A stretch of DNA of 64,000 nucleotides from Pannonibacter sp. SL95 (GCF_026672425.1 NZ_JAPPRC010000006.1:1364001-1428000), one strand, 5' to 3'. Shown: positions 8,819-18,929, counted from the first letter of the stretch. A program made the numbers and translations. Notes: generated by a model not told the origin, from the letters alone.

Positions 8819-9310
8819 TCAGACGCGGTGGAGGGCCGAGCTGTTCATGACGACGGTGCCGAGAACAATGTCGTGCAACAGACGCTTGCGGTCACTGAAG
8901 AGGCTGATCAGCACCACGAGGGGCGTCAGCAGGGTAAAGGACAGCCAGAACAAGAGAACGTGCATGGCTGCGAGCAGCGCATAGGGCTTGGCGCCGTACC
9001 ACAGCCGCATCTCGATCCCCATGGCGCGCATGCCGGGCGTTGCCGCGTTGGGACCGCCAAGGGTTACGGCTGTGTAGATGAGTGCCACCGCCTGCCACAG
9101 GAAGGCGTAGAAGAACCACGCCAGACCCAACGTGAAGATGCCGAGAAAGAACACCAGAACCCCGGCAACGAACGTGAAGAACGCGACCAGCAGAACGTCG
9201 ATCAGAAACGCGAACACCCGCTTGCTGCGAATGCCGTCAAACAGCGCGGGGTTGGCCATCGGATCGAACAGATCACGCTTTGGCTGGTCATAACTGGCAT
9301 CGTAGGTCAT
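8819..9310 (-). CDS. RDD family integral membrane protein
   Basis: A 163-residue membrane protein of the RDD family, function unknown (some members are ion antiporters). It begins MTYDASYDQPKRDLFDP, with the RDD-type first helix preceded by SKRVFAFLIDVLLVAFF, further hydrophobic segments, and the conserved motif PNAATPGMRAMGIEMR. The C-terminus KRLLHDIVLGTVVM is also typical. The ORF continues upstream to 9520, but that would overlap the metalloprotease gene and precede the family's usual start. ATG 9310 has a GGAG-type ribosome site just upstream. Confidence 0.88.
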   Translation of the reverse strand: MTYDASYDQPKRDLFDPMANPALFDGIRSKRVFAFLIDVLLVAFFTFVAGVLVFFLGIFTLGLAWFFYAFLWQAVALIYTAVTLGGPNAATPGMRAMGIEMRLWYGAKPYALLAAMHVLLFWLSFTLLTPLVVLISLFSDRKRLLHDIVLGTVVMNSSALHRV

Positions 9311-9461
9311 CGGCGTCTCCTTGCGAGACTGATGTGGGAGACTTGCGCCGCGAATGCAAGCGCACGCGCCCTTGAGACAATCGGTAAGGCTGCGCAAGTG
9401 CAGTGTCTTGATCCCCGCACTGGTCGGGGAGGGCTGGTTGAAGACTGCCATTGGCGGACGT

Positions 9462-10754
9462 TCAGGCGAGGATGGCGCCGTCGGAGCCGAGCCAGATGCC
9501 GTTGGAAATGGCTGCGCCAACCAGTGCCTTGTTCTCCGCGCTTTCCGAAAAGCCGATCAGCACCGTCGACCGGTCCCAGGACCCGTCCGACAGGCGCTGC
9601 TGCCAGCCGGCAAGACCGGCCGCATCGGCGCCCCGGCCGAGCACGTTGAGATAGAGCGCGTTGATGTAAGTCGTATCGGAGACATTGCTGCCATAGCGCT
9701 GGCGGAACTCCTGCGAGGCGATGAAGGCACTCGACATGGTGGTGAGCCCCATCCCGCCGTCGACCAGACCGACATTATGCGCAAGCCCCAAGGTGTCCGG
9801 CGTACGGGCAAAGGCGGCCTGATAGAGGCGGTAGACCTGTCCGGCATTGCCATCCAGATCGAGCGCGAGCACGCCGTCGGTAAAGGCTAGGCGTTCGATC
9901 TGCTGCATCTGCCAGGTCTCGAACGTGGTGCGCACGGTGCTGCCGGTCACCGCGAAGGCGCCGCGGGGGGCAAACATCGCCAGCGTGTCGAGACCGGCGC
10001 CGCCGTTGAGCGTGCCCCCTTCGGCCGGACGCACAAGCTGATCATTGAGCGTGGTCGGCACGCCGATGTCGGACAGGACCGCGAAATCGACGGCGCTGAT
10101 CGTCAGCACCTGGCCGTTCGGGGCGGCCGGCGCCATCAGGTCTTCGGAGTTCTGGTTGATGTGCGGACCGGATTCCAGCTTGAGCACGCCGCCATTGGCC
10201 GCGACAGTGTTCTTGCCGGTGAACACGCCCTGACCATTCTGCTTGGCGATGAAACGGTCAAAGGTCGAGATCGCGGTGAGCCCGGTAAAGTCGTAGTTCT
10301 GCGCGGCCCAGCCGTTGAAACCGAGGCCGTGGCCAATCTCGTGCAGGGCGACGGAGATGTAGTCGACCTTGTCGCGGGGCACGACCGTGGCGGTGCCGTT
10401 CGACGGATCGAAATGGAACACATTGGCGCGGATGTCGTCGAGATCAACGCTGACGATGATGTCCGCAGCCCCGCCATTGGGATCAACACCGGTGAGCATT
10501 TCCGCCGCCGTGCCGTCGAGGAACAGGTTGCGGCCGTTGATCTCCGTGATGAAGACACTGGTGCCGCTGCCAGCGGTGGCCAGCGCTGTGCCCATGCCGG
10601 TCTTCAGCGTGATCTCGATCTCGATGTTGGCATTGCCCGTCAGCTTCGTTGCCCACTTGCCGAAGGCAGCCTGTGTGTTGGCAATGATCTGCGCGGCAAG
10701 CGAGGCAGAAACCGTCGCCGGATTCGTGATGGTGGTGGTCGATGTGACAGCCAT
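9462..10754 (-). CDS. Secreted zinc metalloprotease-like protein with C-terminal DUF4214 module
   Basis: A 430-residue protein with no classical signal peptide. Residues ~1-240 form a protease-like domain with the zinc signature ALHEIGHGLGFNGW. A short Gly/Asn segment (GGTLNGGAGLDTL) resembles an RTX-type turn. Residues ~300-430 are DUF4214-like repeats (GQVYRLYQAAFARTPDTLGL, NALYLNVLGRGADAAGLAGW, STVLIGFSESAEN). The same DUF4214 module is at the N-termini of the two large proteins at 57.3-63.1 kb. Type I secretion is inferred. The substrate is unknown, and the protease subfamily is not assigned. Confidence 0.75.
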   Translation of the reverse strand: MAVTSTTTITNPATVSASLAAQIIANTQAAFGKWATKLTGNANIEIEITLKTGMGTALATAGSGTSVFITEINGRNLFLDGTAAEMLTGVDPNGGAADIIVSVDLDDIRANVFHFDPSNGTATVVPRDKVDYISVALHEIGHGLGFNGWAAQNYDFTGLTAISTFDRFIAKQNGQGVFTGKNTVAANGGVLKLESGPHINQNSEDLMAPAAPNGQVLTISAVDFAVLSDIGVPTTLNDQLVRPAEGGTLNGGAGLDTLAMFAPRGAFAVTGSTVRTTFETWQMQQIERLAFTDGVLALDLDGNAGQVYRLYQAAFARTPDTLGLAHNVGLVDGGMGLTTMSSAFIASQEFRQRYGSNVSDTTYINALYLNVLGRGADAAGLAGWQQRLSDGSWDRSTVLIGFSESAENKALVGAAISNGIWLGSDGAILA

Positions 10755-10918
10755 GCAGGCCCCCCGGAATGCATGAAGATGCCGCAGCGTATCACGAGAC
10801 TTCGCGCTGTTTGCTGATTCTCTTTGCGATCACCCGGGCGAAAATCCGGCCGACTTTCAAACGCATGCCACTGAGAACGCGAACGCGGGAAGGCCAGGTT
10901 TTCGAGGCCCTCAACACC

Positions 10919-12148
10919 TCACGCCATCACTTCAGCCACATTCATCGGCCGCACGGGGAAGCCGCGCGCTTCCAGGGCCGAGATGATCTTCTGGCCATGG
11001 GCTGCATCGAAAGTCTCGAAGGTGACGTCCAGCGTCGCGCCCTTAGCCGGCACATTGAGGAACAGCCGGTGGTGCGACACGTCCACCACATTGCCCTGCA
11101 TCTTGCCAATCAGGGTGGTGATTTCGCCGAGCACGCCCGGCCGGTCGGGCGTGTCGATGCGGATGGCGAGAAGCTTGCCGTCGCGGGCGAGCTCGCGCAC
11201 CACGATGGAGGAGACAAGCCGAGGGTCGATGTTGCCGCCGCACAGGACAAGCCCGACTTTCTTGGCCGAGAAACGGGCAGGGTCGGTGAGAAGGGCCGCA
11301 AGGCCTGCGGCCCCGGCGCCTTCGGCCAGCGTCTTCTGCTGCGTCAGGAAAAGGTTGATCGCCCGCTCGATGGCGCTTTCCTCGGCAAGGATGATGTCAT
11401 CGACAAGCTCGGCCACGACGGCTCGGGTGAGATCACCGACATCGCGCACGGCAATGCCTTCGGCGATGGTCGGGCCGCCGCAAGTGACCGGCTCGTTGTT
11501 CAGCGCGCCCCACATGGCCGGATAAAGCCGGGTCTCGACGCCGATGACGGAGATTGACGGCTTCAGCCCCTTGGCCGCCACCGCCATGCCGGAGATCAGC
11601 CCGCCGCCGCCCACCGGCACGACAAGGCAGTCGAGGTCCGGGTCCTCGGCCAGCATTTCCAGCGCGATGGTACCCTGGCCGCGCATGACGTGCGGATCGT
11701 CAAACGGGTGCACCCAGACGAAGCCATGCTCTTCCGACAGGCGCTGCGCCTCGGCCTTGGCCTCGACCAGCGTGTCGCCGGACAGGACCACGGTGGCACC
11801 ATAGCCGCGCGTCGCTGTGATCTTCACGAAAGGCGTCGGCTCCGGCATGACGATGGTCGCCGGGATGCCGAGACGCCCGGCATGATAGGCGACGGCCTGG
11901 GCATGGTTGCCGGCCGACATGGCAATGACGCCGCGGGCCCGTTCCTCCGCCGTCAGCGACAGGAGCTTCACCAGGGCGCCGCGCTCCTTGAAGGCGCCGG
12001 TGACCTGGAGGTTGTCATACTTGATGCTAACAATGGCGCCGGTCAGCGCCGACAGTTTCGGCGCCGGCAGGAAGGGGGTGCGCAGCACCGACCCGTCAAT
12101 GAGACGGGCCGCATCCTGAACATCGGCAAGCGTGATCGGCAGGGGCAT
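10919..12148 (-). CDS. Threonine ammonia-lyase (PLP-dependent, ACT domain)
   Basis: Deaminates threonine to 2-oxobutanoate. The fold-type II PLP domain has the Schiff-base lysine in TGAFKERGALVK, the SAGNHAQAVAYHA loop and the phosphate-binding GGGGLISG. A C-terminal ACT domain (from about residue 325, IRIDTPDRPGVLGEITTLIG) suggests allosteric control, as in the shorter TdcB/IlvA-type lyases. ATG 12148 is chosen; the ORF extends one codon further to a TTG. It lies 56 nt after hemB on the same strand. Catabolic versus isoleucine-biosynthetic use cannot be decided here. Confidence 0.9.
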   Translation of the reverse strand: MPLPITLADVQDAARLIDGSVLRTPFLPAPKLSALTGAIVSIKYDNLQVTGAFKERGALVKLLSLTAEERARGVIAMSAGNHAQAVAYHAGRLGIPATIVMPEPTPFVKITATRGYGATVVLSGDTLVEAKAEAQRLSEEHGFVWVHPFDDPHVMRGQGTIALEMLAEDPDLDCLVVPVGGGGLISGMAVAAKGLKPSISVIGVETRLYPAMWGALNNEPVTCGGPTIAEGIAVRDVGDLTRAVVAELVDDIILAEESAIERAINLFLTQQKTLAEGAGAAGLAALLTDPARFSAKKVGLVLCGGNIDPRLVSSIVVRELARDGKLLAIRIDTPDRPGVLGEITTLIGKMQGNVVDVSHHRLFLNVPAKGATLDVTFETFDAAHGQKIISALEARGFPVRPMNVAEVMA

Positions 12149-12204
12149 CAAGACCTCGGGGTCAGACTGGACGGATCTGGCCGGACCTGGCCAGTTGGCG
12201 CAGC

Positions 12205-13287
<1,083 letters not shown>

Positions 13288-13403
13288 TTAGCAACAGGGG
13301 GAGTGCTTCGCCAGTCATCCATGGGCGAGGGGCCTGCGGCGGTTTGGCGGAGGAGGGCGACTGTCCACAACACACTCAGCCGAATAGCCGATCGGCGCGC
13401 AAA

Positions 13404-13419
13404 TTGACGTTAACGTCAA
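13404..13419. promoter_or_regulatory. Perfect 16-bp palindrome, LiuR-like operator
   Basis: TTGACGTTAACGTCAA, a perfect palindrome 77 nt upstream of the acyl-CoA dehydrogenase ATG. From memory it matches the consensus of LiuR, the MerR-family regulator of branched-chain amino-acid catabolism in proteobacteria. That fits the valine-degradation genes it precedes. Its left half doubles as a -35-like TTGACG. Confidence 0.65.
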
Positions 13420-13496
13420 AAATAGCTACGAAAAACCAAGGCCGACGCTGCGGCGGCGCTCGCAGACAGCCACGGGCGGACCATTGGGAGGTGGCC

Positions 13497-14636
13497 ATGG
13501 ATTTTAGCCTGACTGAGGACCAGCTGGCGTTTCAGGATCTGGCCGCAGGCTTTGCCCGCGACGAGATGGAGCCGCATGCCCGGGAGTGGGATGAAAAGTC
13601 CATCTTTCCGGTCGAGACCTTGCGCAAGGCGGCCGCGCTCGGCTTTGCCGGCATCTATGTGCGCGAGGAGGTCGGCGGTTCCGGCCTGACGCGGCTGGAT
13701 GCGGCGCTGATCTTCGAGGAGCTGGCCAAGGGCTGCACCTCGACGGCGGCCTATATCTCGATCCACAACATGGTCGGCTGGATGATCGACCGTTTCGGCT
13801 CGGACGAACTGCGCCAGCGCTATGTGCCCGATCTTTGCACCATGGCGCGCTTTGGCAGCTACTGCCTGACCGAACCGGGCTCGGGGTCGGATGCCGCCAG
13901 CCTCAGGACGCGGGCGGTGCGCGAGGGCGATCACTATGTCCTCAATGGCTCCAAGGCCTTCATCTCCGGCGGCGGCGCGGCGGACATCTATATCGTCATG
14001 GCGCGCACGGGCGGGGAGGGGGCCGGCGGAGTTTCCTGCTTCGTCGTCGAAAAGGGCACGCCCGGCCTCAGCTTCGGCGCGCAGGAGATCAAGCTTGGCT
14101 GGAAGAGCCAGCCGACGGCGCAGGTCAACTTCACTGACTGCCGCATTCCGGCTGGCAACCGTATCGGCGAGGAGGGCGAAGGCTTCAAGTTCGCCATGGC
14201 CGGTCTCGACGGCGGCCGCCTCAACATCGGTGCGTGTTCGCTGGGAGCGGCGCAGACCTGCCTCGACAGGGCCATTGCGTACATGAAGGAGCGCCGCCAG
14301 TTCCGCAAGGCGCTGACCGAGTTCCAGGCGCTGCAGTTCCGCCTGGCCGACATGGCAACGGAGCTGGAGGCCGCGCGGCTCTTGCTGCACAAGGCGGCGA
14401 TTGCGGTGAACGACAAGGCTCCGGGTGCGACGCGGCTGGCGGCGATGGCCAAGCGGCTCGCCACCGACACGGGCTTTGCCGTCGTCAACGAGGCGCTGCA
14501 GCTGCACGGCGGCTATGGCTACTTGCGCGACTATCCGATCGAGCGCTACCTGCGCGACGTGCGGGTGCACCAGATCCTGGAAGGCACCAACGAAATCATG
14601 CGGGTGATCATCGCCCGCGACCTGCTGGGTCGCTGA
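13497..14636 (+). CDS. Acyl-CoA dehydrogenase, probably isobutyryl-CoA dehydrogenase
   Basis: FAD-dependent acyl-CoA dehydrogenase of 379 residues, beginning [16 protein letters not shown]-terminal helical, middle beta ([27 protein letters not shown]) and C-terminal helical domains are all present. The catalytic Glu is in the EGTNEIMR motif near the C-terminus. Its position directly before a 3-hydroxyisobutyryl-CoA hydrolase and near mmsB supports the isobutyryl-CoA (valine) step. The ORF extends upstream to 13344, but the ATG at 13497 matches homologues and lies downstream of the operator. Substrate specificity is inferred from context. Confidence 0.88.
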   Translation: MDFSLTEDQLAFQDLAAGFARDEMEPHAREWDEKSIFPVETLRKAAALGFAGIYVREEVGGSGLTRLDAALIFEELAKGCTSTAAYISIHNMVGWMIDRFGSDELRQRYVPDLCTMARFGSYCLTEPGSGSDAASLRTRAVREGDHYVLNGSKAFISGGGAADIYIVMARTGGEGAGGVSCFVVEKGTPGLSFGAQEIKLGWKSQPTAQVNFTDCRIPAGNRIGEEGEGFKFAMAGLDGGRLNIGACSLGAAQTCLDRAIAYMKERRQFRKALTEFQALQFRLADMATELEAARLLLHKAAIAVNDKAPGATRLAAMAKRLATDTGFAVVNEALQLHGGYGYLRDYPIERYLRDVRVHQILEGTNEIMRVIIARDLLGR

Positions 14637-14649
14637 GGGAGCGCTGGCC

Positions 14650-15696
14650 ATGACCGATGACGTGCTGTTCGAGACAAGGGGCAAGGCCGGGATCATCACG
14701 CTGAACCGGCCGCAGGCACTGAACGCCCTGACGCATGACATGGTGCGGGCGATCTCTGTGCAGCTGGACGACTGGGAGCATAATCCCGCCGTTGAGCGCA
14801 TCCTGTTGCGCGGGGCGGGCGAGAAGGCCTTCTGCGCCGGTGGCGACATCCGCCAGGTCTATGAGAGCGGCGAGGCGCTGGGCCGCACCGGCAACCCGGA
14901 GCAGACCCGGTTCTTTGGCGATGAATACATCCTCAACGCCCGCATCCATGCCTTCGCCAAGCCGTGGATCTCTCTGATCGACGGCATCGTCATGGGCGGT
15001 GGCGTTGGCCTGTCGGTGCATGGCAGTCACCGGGTGGGAACGGAAAAGACCCTGTTCGCCATGCCGGAGACCGGCATCGGCTTCTTCCCCGATGTCGGCG
15101 GCTCCTATTTCCTGCCCCGCCTCACGTCCGGCATCGGGCTCTACTGCGCGCTGTCGGCTGCAAGGCTGAAACAGGCCGATGCGCTTTATGCCGGGGTGCT
15201 GACCCACACGGTGCCCTCAGCGGCGATTGCAGCCCTGACCGACGCGCTCGCGGCTGCGGAGGATGTCGAGGCCGTGCTGGCAGCCCATGCGGTGGATCCC
15301 GGCCCGGCACCGCTGGCCGCCCATAAGAGCGAGGTCGAGCACATCTTCACGCAGCCGACGCTCGCCGCAGTGATGGCGGCGCTTGAGGCGGCGACCGGAG
15401 ACTTTGCCGAAGGCGCGCGCAAGGCCATTGCAACGAAGTCACCGACCAGCGTCGCCCTGTCCTTCGAGCAGCTGAAGCGCGGGGCGAGCCTGGCGTTCAA
15501 CGCCTGCATGCGCATGGAGTACCGGATCGTCAGCGAGATCCTGAAGCACCATGACTTCTATGAAGGCGTCCGCGCGGTGCTGATCGACAAGGATAACGCG
15601 CCGCGCTGGACGCCGGACCGGCTGGAGCTGGTGGACAGTGCCGCGCTTGGCGCGTATTTCGAGGAGCCGGCCGGCGGTGACCTGCCGCTGGCCTGA
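14650..15696 (+). CDS. 3-hydroxyisobutyryl-CoA hydrolase (enoyl-CoA hydratase superfamily)
   Basis: Crotonase-fold enzyme of 348 residues releasing 3-hydroxyisobutyrate from its CoA ester in valine degradation. Signatures are GIITLNRPQALNALTHDMV, FCAGGDIRQVYESG, GIVMGGGVGLSVHG and the hydrolase-type PETGIGFFPDVGGSYFLPRL. The C-terminal extension past the crotonase core is typical of HIBCH-type enzymes and distinguishes it from enoyl-CoA hydratase. It starts 13 nt after the acyl-CoA dehydrogenase stop, so one operon is likely. Confidence 0.9.
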   Translation: MTDDVLFETRGKAGIITLNRPQALNALTHDMVRAISVQLDDWEHNPAVERILLRGAGEKAFCAGGDIRQVYESGEALGRTGNPEQTRFFGDEYILNARIHAFAKPWISLIDGIVMGGGVGLSVHGSHRVGTEKTLFAMPETGIGFFPDVGGSYFLPRLTSGIGLYCALSAARLKQADALYAGVLTHTVPSAAIAALTDALAAAEDVEAVLAAHAVDPGPAPLAAHKSEVEHIFTQPTLAAVMAALEAATGDFAEGARKAIATKSPTSVALSFEQLKRGASLAFNACMRMEYRIVSEILKHHDFYEGVRAVLIDKDNAPRWTPDRLELVDSAALGAYFEEPAGGDLPLA

Positions 15697-15752
15697 ACCC
15701 CTTCCGAAGTACCGCCAGGGTCTGAGCAAGGCCGGCCAACCGGGGCACCGCC

Positions 15753-16166
15753 ATGATCGTCGCGTTCCAGGATCTCATGAAGAACCGTCCGGCCTGGGCG
15801 ATCGTGCTGATGTGGTATCTGCGGGCCATGGCGCTGCTGCTGATCGCTGGCGGCATCATCCACTGGGCCCGCATCATCGGCTTCACACCCTGGCGCGGCG
15901 TCTGGTTCTGGGACATGCCGGTGGAATGGCAGACGGCGACCGTGTTCTTCGCTGTGCTGGATCTCGTGGCCGCCATCGGCCTGTGGCTGACCGTGTCCTG
16001 GGGCACGGTGATGTGGCTGTTCCGGGCGCTCAGCCAGATCGTCATGCACACGGCTTTTTCCGATATCTTCGGCCGTCGGCCGTATGAAATATCTTTCTAC
16101 ATGCTTACCATCGCTGTCTATCTTTTTCTGCTTTACTTAATGGAGCAGGAACAGAGGAAGAAGTAG
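15753..16166 (+). CDS. Small integral membrane protein, DUF6163-like
   Basis: A 137-residue protein with four likely membrane segments (around residues 20-40, 65-85, 88-105 and 115-132) and a charged C-terminus (MEQEQRKK). It is Trp-rich, with a GGIIHWARIIGFTPWRGVWFWDMP stretch between the first two helices. I relate it from memory to the Hyphomicrobiales family DUF6163. It sits between the HIBCH-type gene and mmsB in the same direction. Nothing shows a role in valine catabolism, and its function is unknown. Confidence 0.75.
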   Translation: MIVAFQDLMKNRPAWAIVLMWYLRAMALLLIAGGIIHWARIIGFTPWRGVWFWDMPVEWQTATVFFAVLDLVAAIGLWLTVSWGTVMWLFRALSQIVMHTAFSDIFGRRPYEISFYMLTIAVYLFLLYLMEQEQRKK

Positions 16167-16210
16167 AAAGAGACGCCGGACAACGGCAAGTTACTTTGGG
16201 AGAATGCAAC

Positions 16211-17101
16211 ATGAAGACAGTCGGGTTTATCGGCCTTGGCAACATGGGCGGGCCGATGGCGGCAAACCTCGTGAAGGCCGGCTACCGCGTATTCGGCTTC
16301 GACCTGCACTGGGAGGCCCAGGAGCGGCTGACCGAAGCCGGCGGCGTGGTGGCTGCGACCGTAGCCGGGGCTGTCAGCGATGCCGATGTTGTCGTCTCCA
16401 TGTTGCCCGCCGGCAAGCATGTCCGCTCGGTCTACACCGGCCCTGATGGTGTCATCGCCAACGCGCCGAAGGGCGCGCTGCTGATCGACAGCTCGACCAT
16501 TGACGTCGACAGCGCGCGTGCCGTCGCAGAGGCTGCCAAGGCAGCCGGAATGCTGATGGTCGATGCGCCGGTGTCCGGCGGCGTTGGTGGCGCGGCGGCC
16601 GGCACCCTGACCTTCATGGTCGGCGGTGAAGCCGAGGCGTTCGAGCGCGCCAAGCCGATCCTGTCCGCCATGGGCAAGAACATCATCCACGCCGGTGGCG
16701 CGGGTACGGGCCAGGCGGCCAAGATCTGCAACAACATGATCCTCGGCATCTCGATGGTCGCCGTCAGCGAGGCCTTTGTCCTCGCCGAACGTCTCGGCCT
16801 CGATGCGCAGAAGCTCTTTGACATTTCCTCGACATCGTCGGGCCAGTGCTGGTCGCTGACCAGCTATTGCCCGGTGCCGGGGCCGGTGGCGACCTCGCCG
16901 GCCAACCGTGACTACCAGCCGGGCTTTGCCGCGCAGATGATGCTGAAGGACCTGAAGCTTGCCCAGGAAGCGGCGCAGTCGTCGGGCGCTGCCACGCCGC
17001 TTGGCGCCCAGGCTGCCGCGCTCTACGCCATGTTCTGCAACTCCGGCCACGCCGACATGGACTTCTCCGGCATCGTCAAGTACCTGCGCGGCGACGCCTG
17101 A
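16211..17101 (+). CDS. mmsB: 3-hydroxyisobutyrate dehydrogenase
   Basis: NAD-dependent oxidation of 3-hydroxyisobutyrate to methylmalonate semialdehyde, the next step after the hydrolase. It has the N-terminal Rossmann motif GFIGLGNMGGPMAANLVKAG, the family signature PVSGGVGGAAAGTLTFMVGG, and the catalytic lysine in GTGQAAKICNNM. At 296 residues it is the standard length. ATG 16211 has a GGGAG ribosome site 8 nt upstream. An in-frame TTG at 16196 is less likely. Confidence 0.94.
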   Translation: MKTVGFIGLGNMGGPMAANLVKAGYRVFGFDLHWEAQERLTEAGGVVAATVAGAVSDADVVVSMLPAGKHVRSVYTGPDGVIANAPKGALLIDSSTIDVDSARAVAEAAKAAGMLMVDAPVSGGVGGAAAGTLTFMVGGEAEAFERAKPILSAMGKNIIHAGGAGTGQAAKICNNMILGISMVAVSEAFVLAERLGLDAQKLFDISSTSSGQCWSLTSYCPVPGPVATSPANRDYQPGFAAQMMLKDLKLAQEAAQSSGAATPLGAQAAALYAMFCNSGHADMDFSGIVKYLRGDA

Positions 17102-17202
17102 GGGCTGACGGCTGAGGGCTGACGCCTGTCATCACATCCCGGATCGGGCCGTTCTGTCACAGGCAGAGCGGCCCGTTTTGCTTTGTCCAGACCAACAGCT
17201 TT

Positions 17203-17341
17203 CGTCATGCCATGGCTCGACCATGGCATCTACACCGTTCCCTAGCAGCTTGGGGAGCGCATCGACGAGGATTGTCATGGAGGCACAGCGTTGGCCGGGA
17301 CGTCTCGGCATGGATGCCATGGTCAAGCCATGGCATGACGA
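17203..17341. repeat. Palindromic repeat family 1, unit B1
   Basis: First of four same-orientation units in a tandem array. It has the TCGTCATGCCATGG start and CATGGCATGACGA end, each arm carrying a 9-bp hairpin. The centre contains GACGTCTC and the AGCAGCTTGGGGAGCG stretch. The next unit starts 223 bp later. Confidence 0.88.
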
Positions 17342-17425
17342 AGAAGAGGGTGTGAGATCAGTGGGGCAACGTCAGCCGGGGTCCGCGCTTCGGGATTGGT
17401 TTGTGTTTCCCCTGACCATCAACTT

Positions 17426-17565
17426 TCGTCATGCCATGGCTCGACCATGGCATCTACGCCGTTCCCTAGCAGCTTGGGGAGCGTATCGACGAGGATTGTC
17501 ATGGAGGCACAGCGTTGGCCGGGACGTCTCGGCATGGATGCCATGGTCAAGCCATGGCATGACGA
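17426..17565. repeat. Palindromic repeat family 1, unit B2
   Basis: Nearly identical to unit B1, including the centre. The ~84-bp spacer between units is also repeated (GTGAGATCAGTGGGGCAAC, later GGTTTGTGTTTCCCCTGA). The true repeat is therefore a 224-bp unit, not only the palindrome. Confidence 0.88.
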
Positions 17566-17649
17566 CGGAGAGGGTGTGAGATCAGTGGGGCAACTTCAGC
17601 CGGGGCCCGCTCTTCGGGATTGGTTTGTGTTTCCTCTGAACAACGGCAT

Positions 17650-17789
17650 TCGTCATGCCATGGCTTGACCATGGCATCCACGCCGTTCCCTCGCAGCTTG
17701 GGGTGCGTGTCGACGAGGATTGTCATGGACGCACAGCGTTGGCCGAGACGTCTCGGCATGGATGCCATGGTCAAGCCATGGCATGACGA
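17650..17789. repeat. Palindromic repeat family 1, unit B3
   Basis: Third unit, 224 bp after B2. Its centre contains the perfect palindrome CCGAGACGTCTCGG, where B1 and B2 have one mismatch. Its left arm has CTTGA in the hairpin loop instead of CTCGA. Confidence 0.88.
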
Positions 17790-17873
17790 AGGAGAGGGTG
17801 TGAGATCCGTGGGGCAACACCACCCGGGGCCCGCGCTTCGGGAATGGTTTGTGTTTCCCCTGACAACCAACTT

Positions 17874-18014
17874 TCGTCATGCCATGGCTTGACCATGGCA
17901 TCCACGCCGTTCCCTTGCGGCTCGGGGGAGCGTGTCGACGAGGATTGTCATGGACGCACAGCCAGAGCCGAGACGTCTCGGCATGGATGCCATGGTCGAG
18001 CCATGGCATGACGA
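17874..18014. repeat. Palindromic repeat family 1, unit B4
   Basis: Fourth and last unit, 224 bp after B3. It is slightly more diverged in the centre and is followed by only the first part of the spacer (GGAGAGGGTGTGAGAT). The ORFs that can be read through this array are artefacts of the repeats. Confidence 0.88.
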
Positions 18015-18334
18015 AGGAGAGGGTGTGAGATGAGTGGGGCCCGGCAGGCTTTACCGGCCTTCTCCCTTTTGCAGAAACATTTCAGAAAAAATGCGGGCGC
18101 CCCAAACGGGGGCTGTGGGCGAAATGTGGACGGGCCCGCGAGGCAGCCGGCAAAGCTCAAGCATTCCTGCGGCTTATCGCAAAACCCAGCGAAATCGCCA
18201 TTAAAAGTCTCGGAAACTTCTTAACTGACGATTCAGTGTGTCTTTTAAGCGGATTTTAGAAACGCGCCTGTATGTTGAACTCAAGGTGGGAAAAATATCC
18301 GCCGGAAGACAGGTAGAAATAGAGGCGCAAACAA
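18015..18334. other. Upstream region of ldtR
   Basis: About 320 bp between the repeat array and ldtR with no gene. The last 150 bp are distinctly AT-richer (TTAACTGACGATTCAG and GGGAAAAATATCC segments) and probably contain the ldtR promoter. No confident -35/-10 pair was picked. Confidence 0.5.
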
Positions 18335-18847
18335 ATGATCTCAGCAACCAGGGCTGTGGACGCCGCTGTGCAGGCTGAAAAGGACGTGGACATCAAGCCA
18401 CTGTACCTTGAAGCTCTGACACTCGTCGAAAGACTTCACCGGCGTCTGCTTGACGTCATCAAGGATGAGTTTGACCGCATGGGCCGGTCGGACGTCAACA
18501 GCGTTCAGGCGCTGCTGCTGTTCAACATCGGCGACAGCGAGCTGACCGCAGGCGAGCTGCGCACCCGCGGCTATTACCTCGGCTCAAACGTCTCCTACAA
18601 TCTGAAGAAGCTGGTCGAGACCGGCTACATTCACCACCAGCGCTCGCGCATGGACCGCCGTTCGGTCCGCGTCAGCCTGACGCCGAAGGGCGCCGAAGTG
18701 GCCAAGATCGTCAACGACCTCTACGAGCGGCACATCCTGTCGGTCGCGCAGGTTGGCGAAATCGGCCCGGACGAGTTCACGCAGCTGAACAAGTCGCTGC
18801 GCCGTCTGGAACGCTTCTGGACCGACCAGATCCTGTACCGGCTCTGA
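18335..18847 (+). CDS. ldtR: MarR-family regulator LdtR
   Basis: Winged-helix transcription factor of 170 residues. The recognition region is TAGELRTRGYYLGSNVSYNLKKL, followed by the wing HHQRSRMDRRSVRVSLTPKG, and helices at both ends for dimerisation. It matches the conserved Hyphomicrobiales LdtR family. LdtR in Liberibacter is known to activate an L,D-transpeptidase gene, and such a gene is the next one downstream here, in the same direction. Assignment is by sequence memory plus neighbourhood. Confidence 0.9.
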   Translation: MISATRAVDAAVQAEKDVDIKPLYLEALTLVERLHRRLLDVIKDEFDRMGRSDVNSVQALLLFNIGDSELTAGELRTRGYYLGSNVSYNLKKLVETGYIHHQRSRMDRRSVRVSLTPKGAEVAKIVNDLYERHILSVAQVGEIGPDEFTQLNKSLRRLERFWTDQILYRL

Positions 18848-18898
18848 TCCCGCATCTGACCGCAGCTCAGCCCCCCGCGAGCCATGCGTCTGTCGCAA

Positions 18899-18929
18899 CG
18901 CCGCCCTTCCGAGGGCGGCGTTCGCTTTT
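18899..18929 (+). terminator. Rho-independent terminator after ldtR
   Basis: A 9-bp stem CGCCGCCCT / AGGGCGGCG with a TCCG loop, followed by TTCGCTTTT, 50 nt past the ldtR stop. It separates ldtR from the transpeptidase gene. Confidence 0.8.

Noticed and set aside
17203-18014. Tandem repeats as a CRISPR array
   Set aside because: Units are 224 bp with repeated spacers and palindromes; no short repeat/unique spacer pattern and no cas genes.
17023-18160. Several ~60-130-codon frames in the tandem array on both strands
   Set aside because: They are translations of the palindromic repeats (recurring MPWSSHGM-type peptides), with no ribosome sites and no family resemblance.
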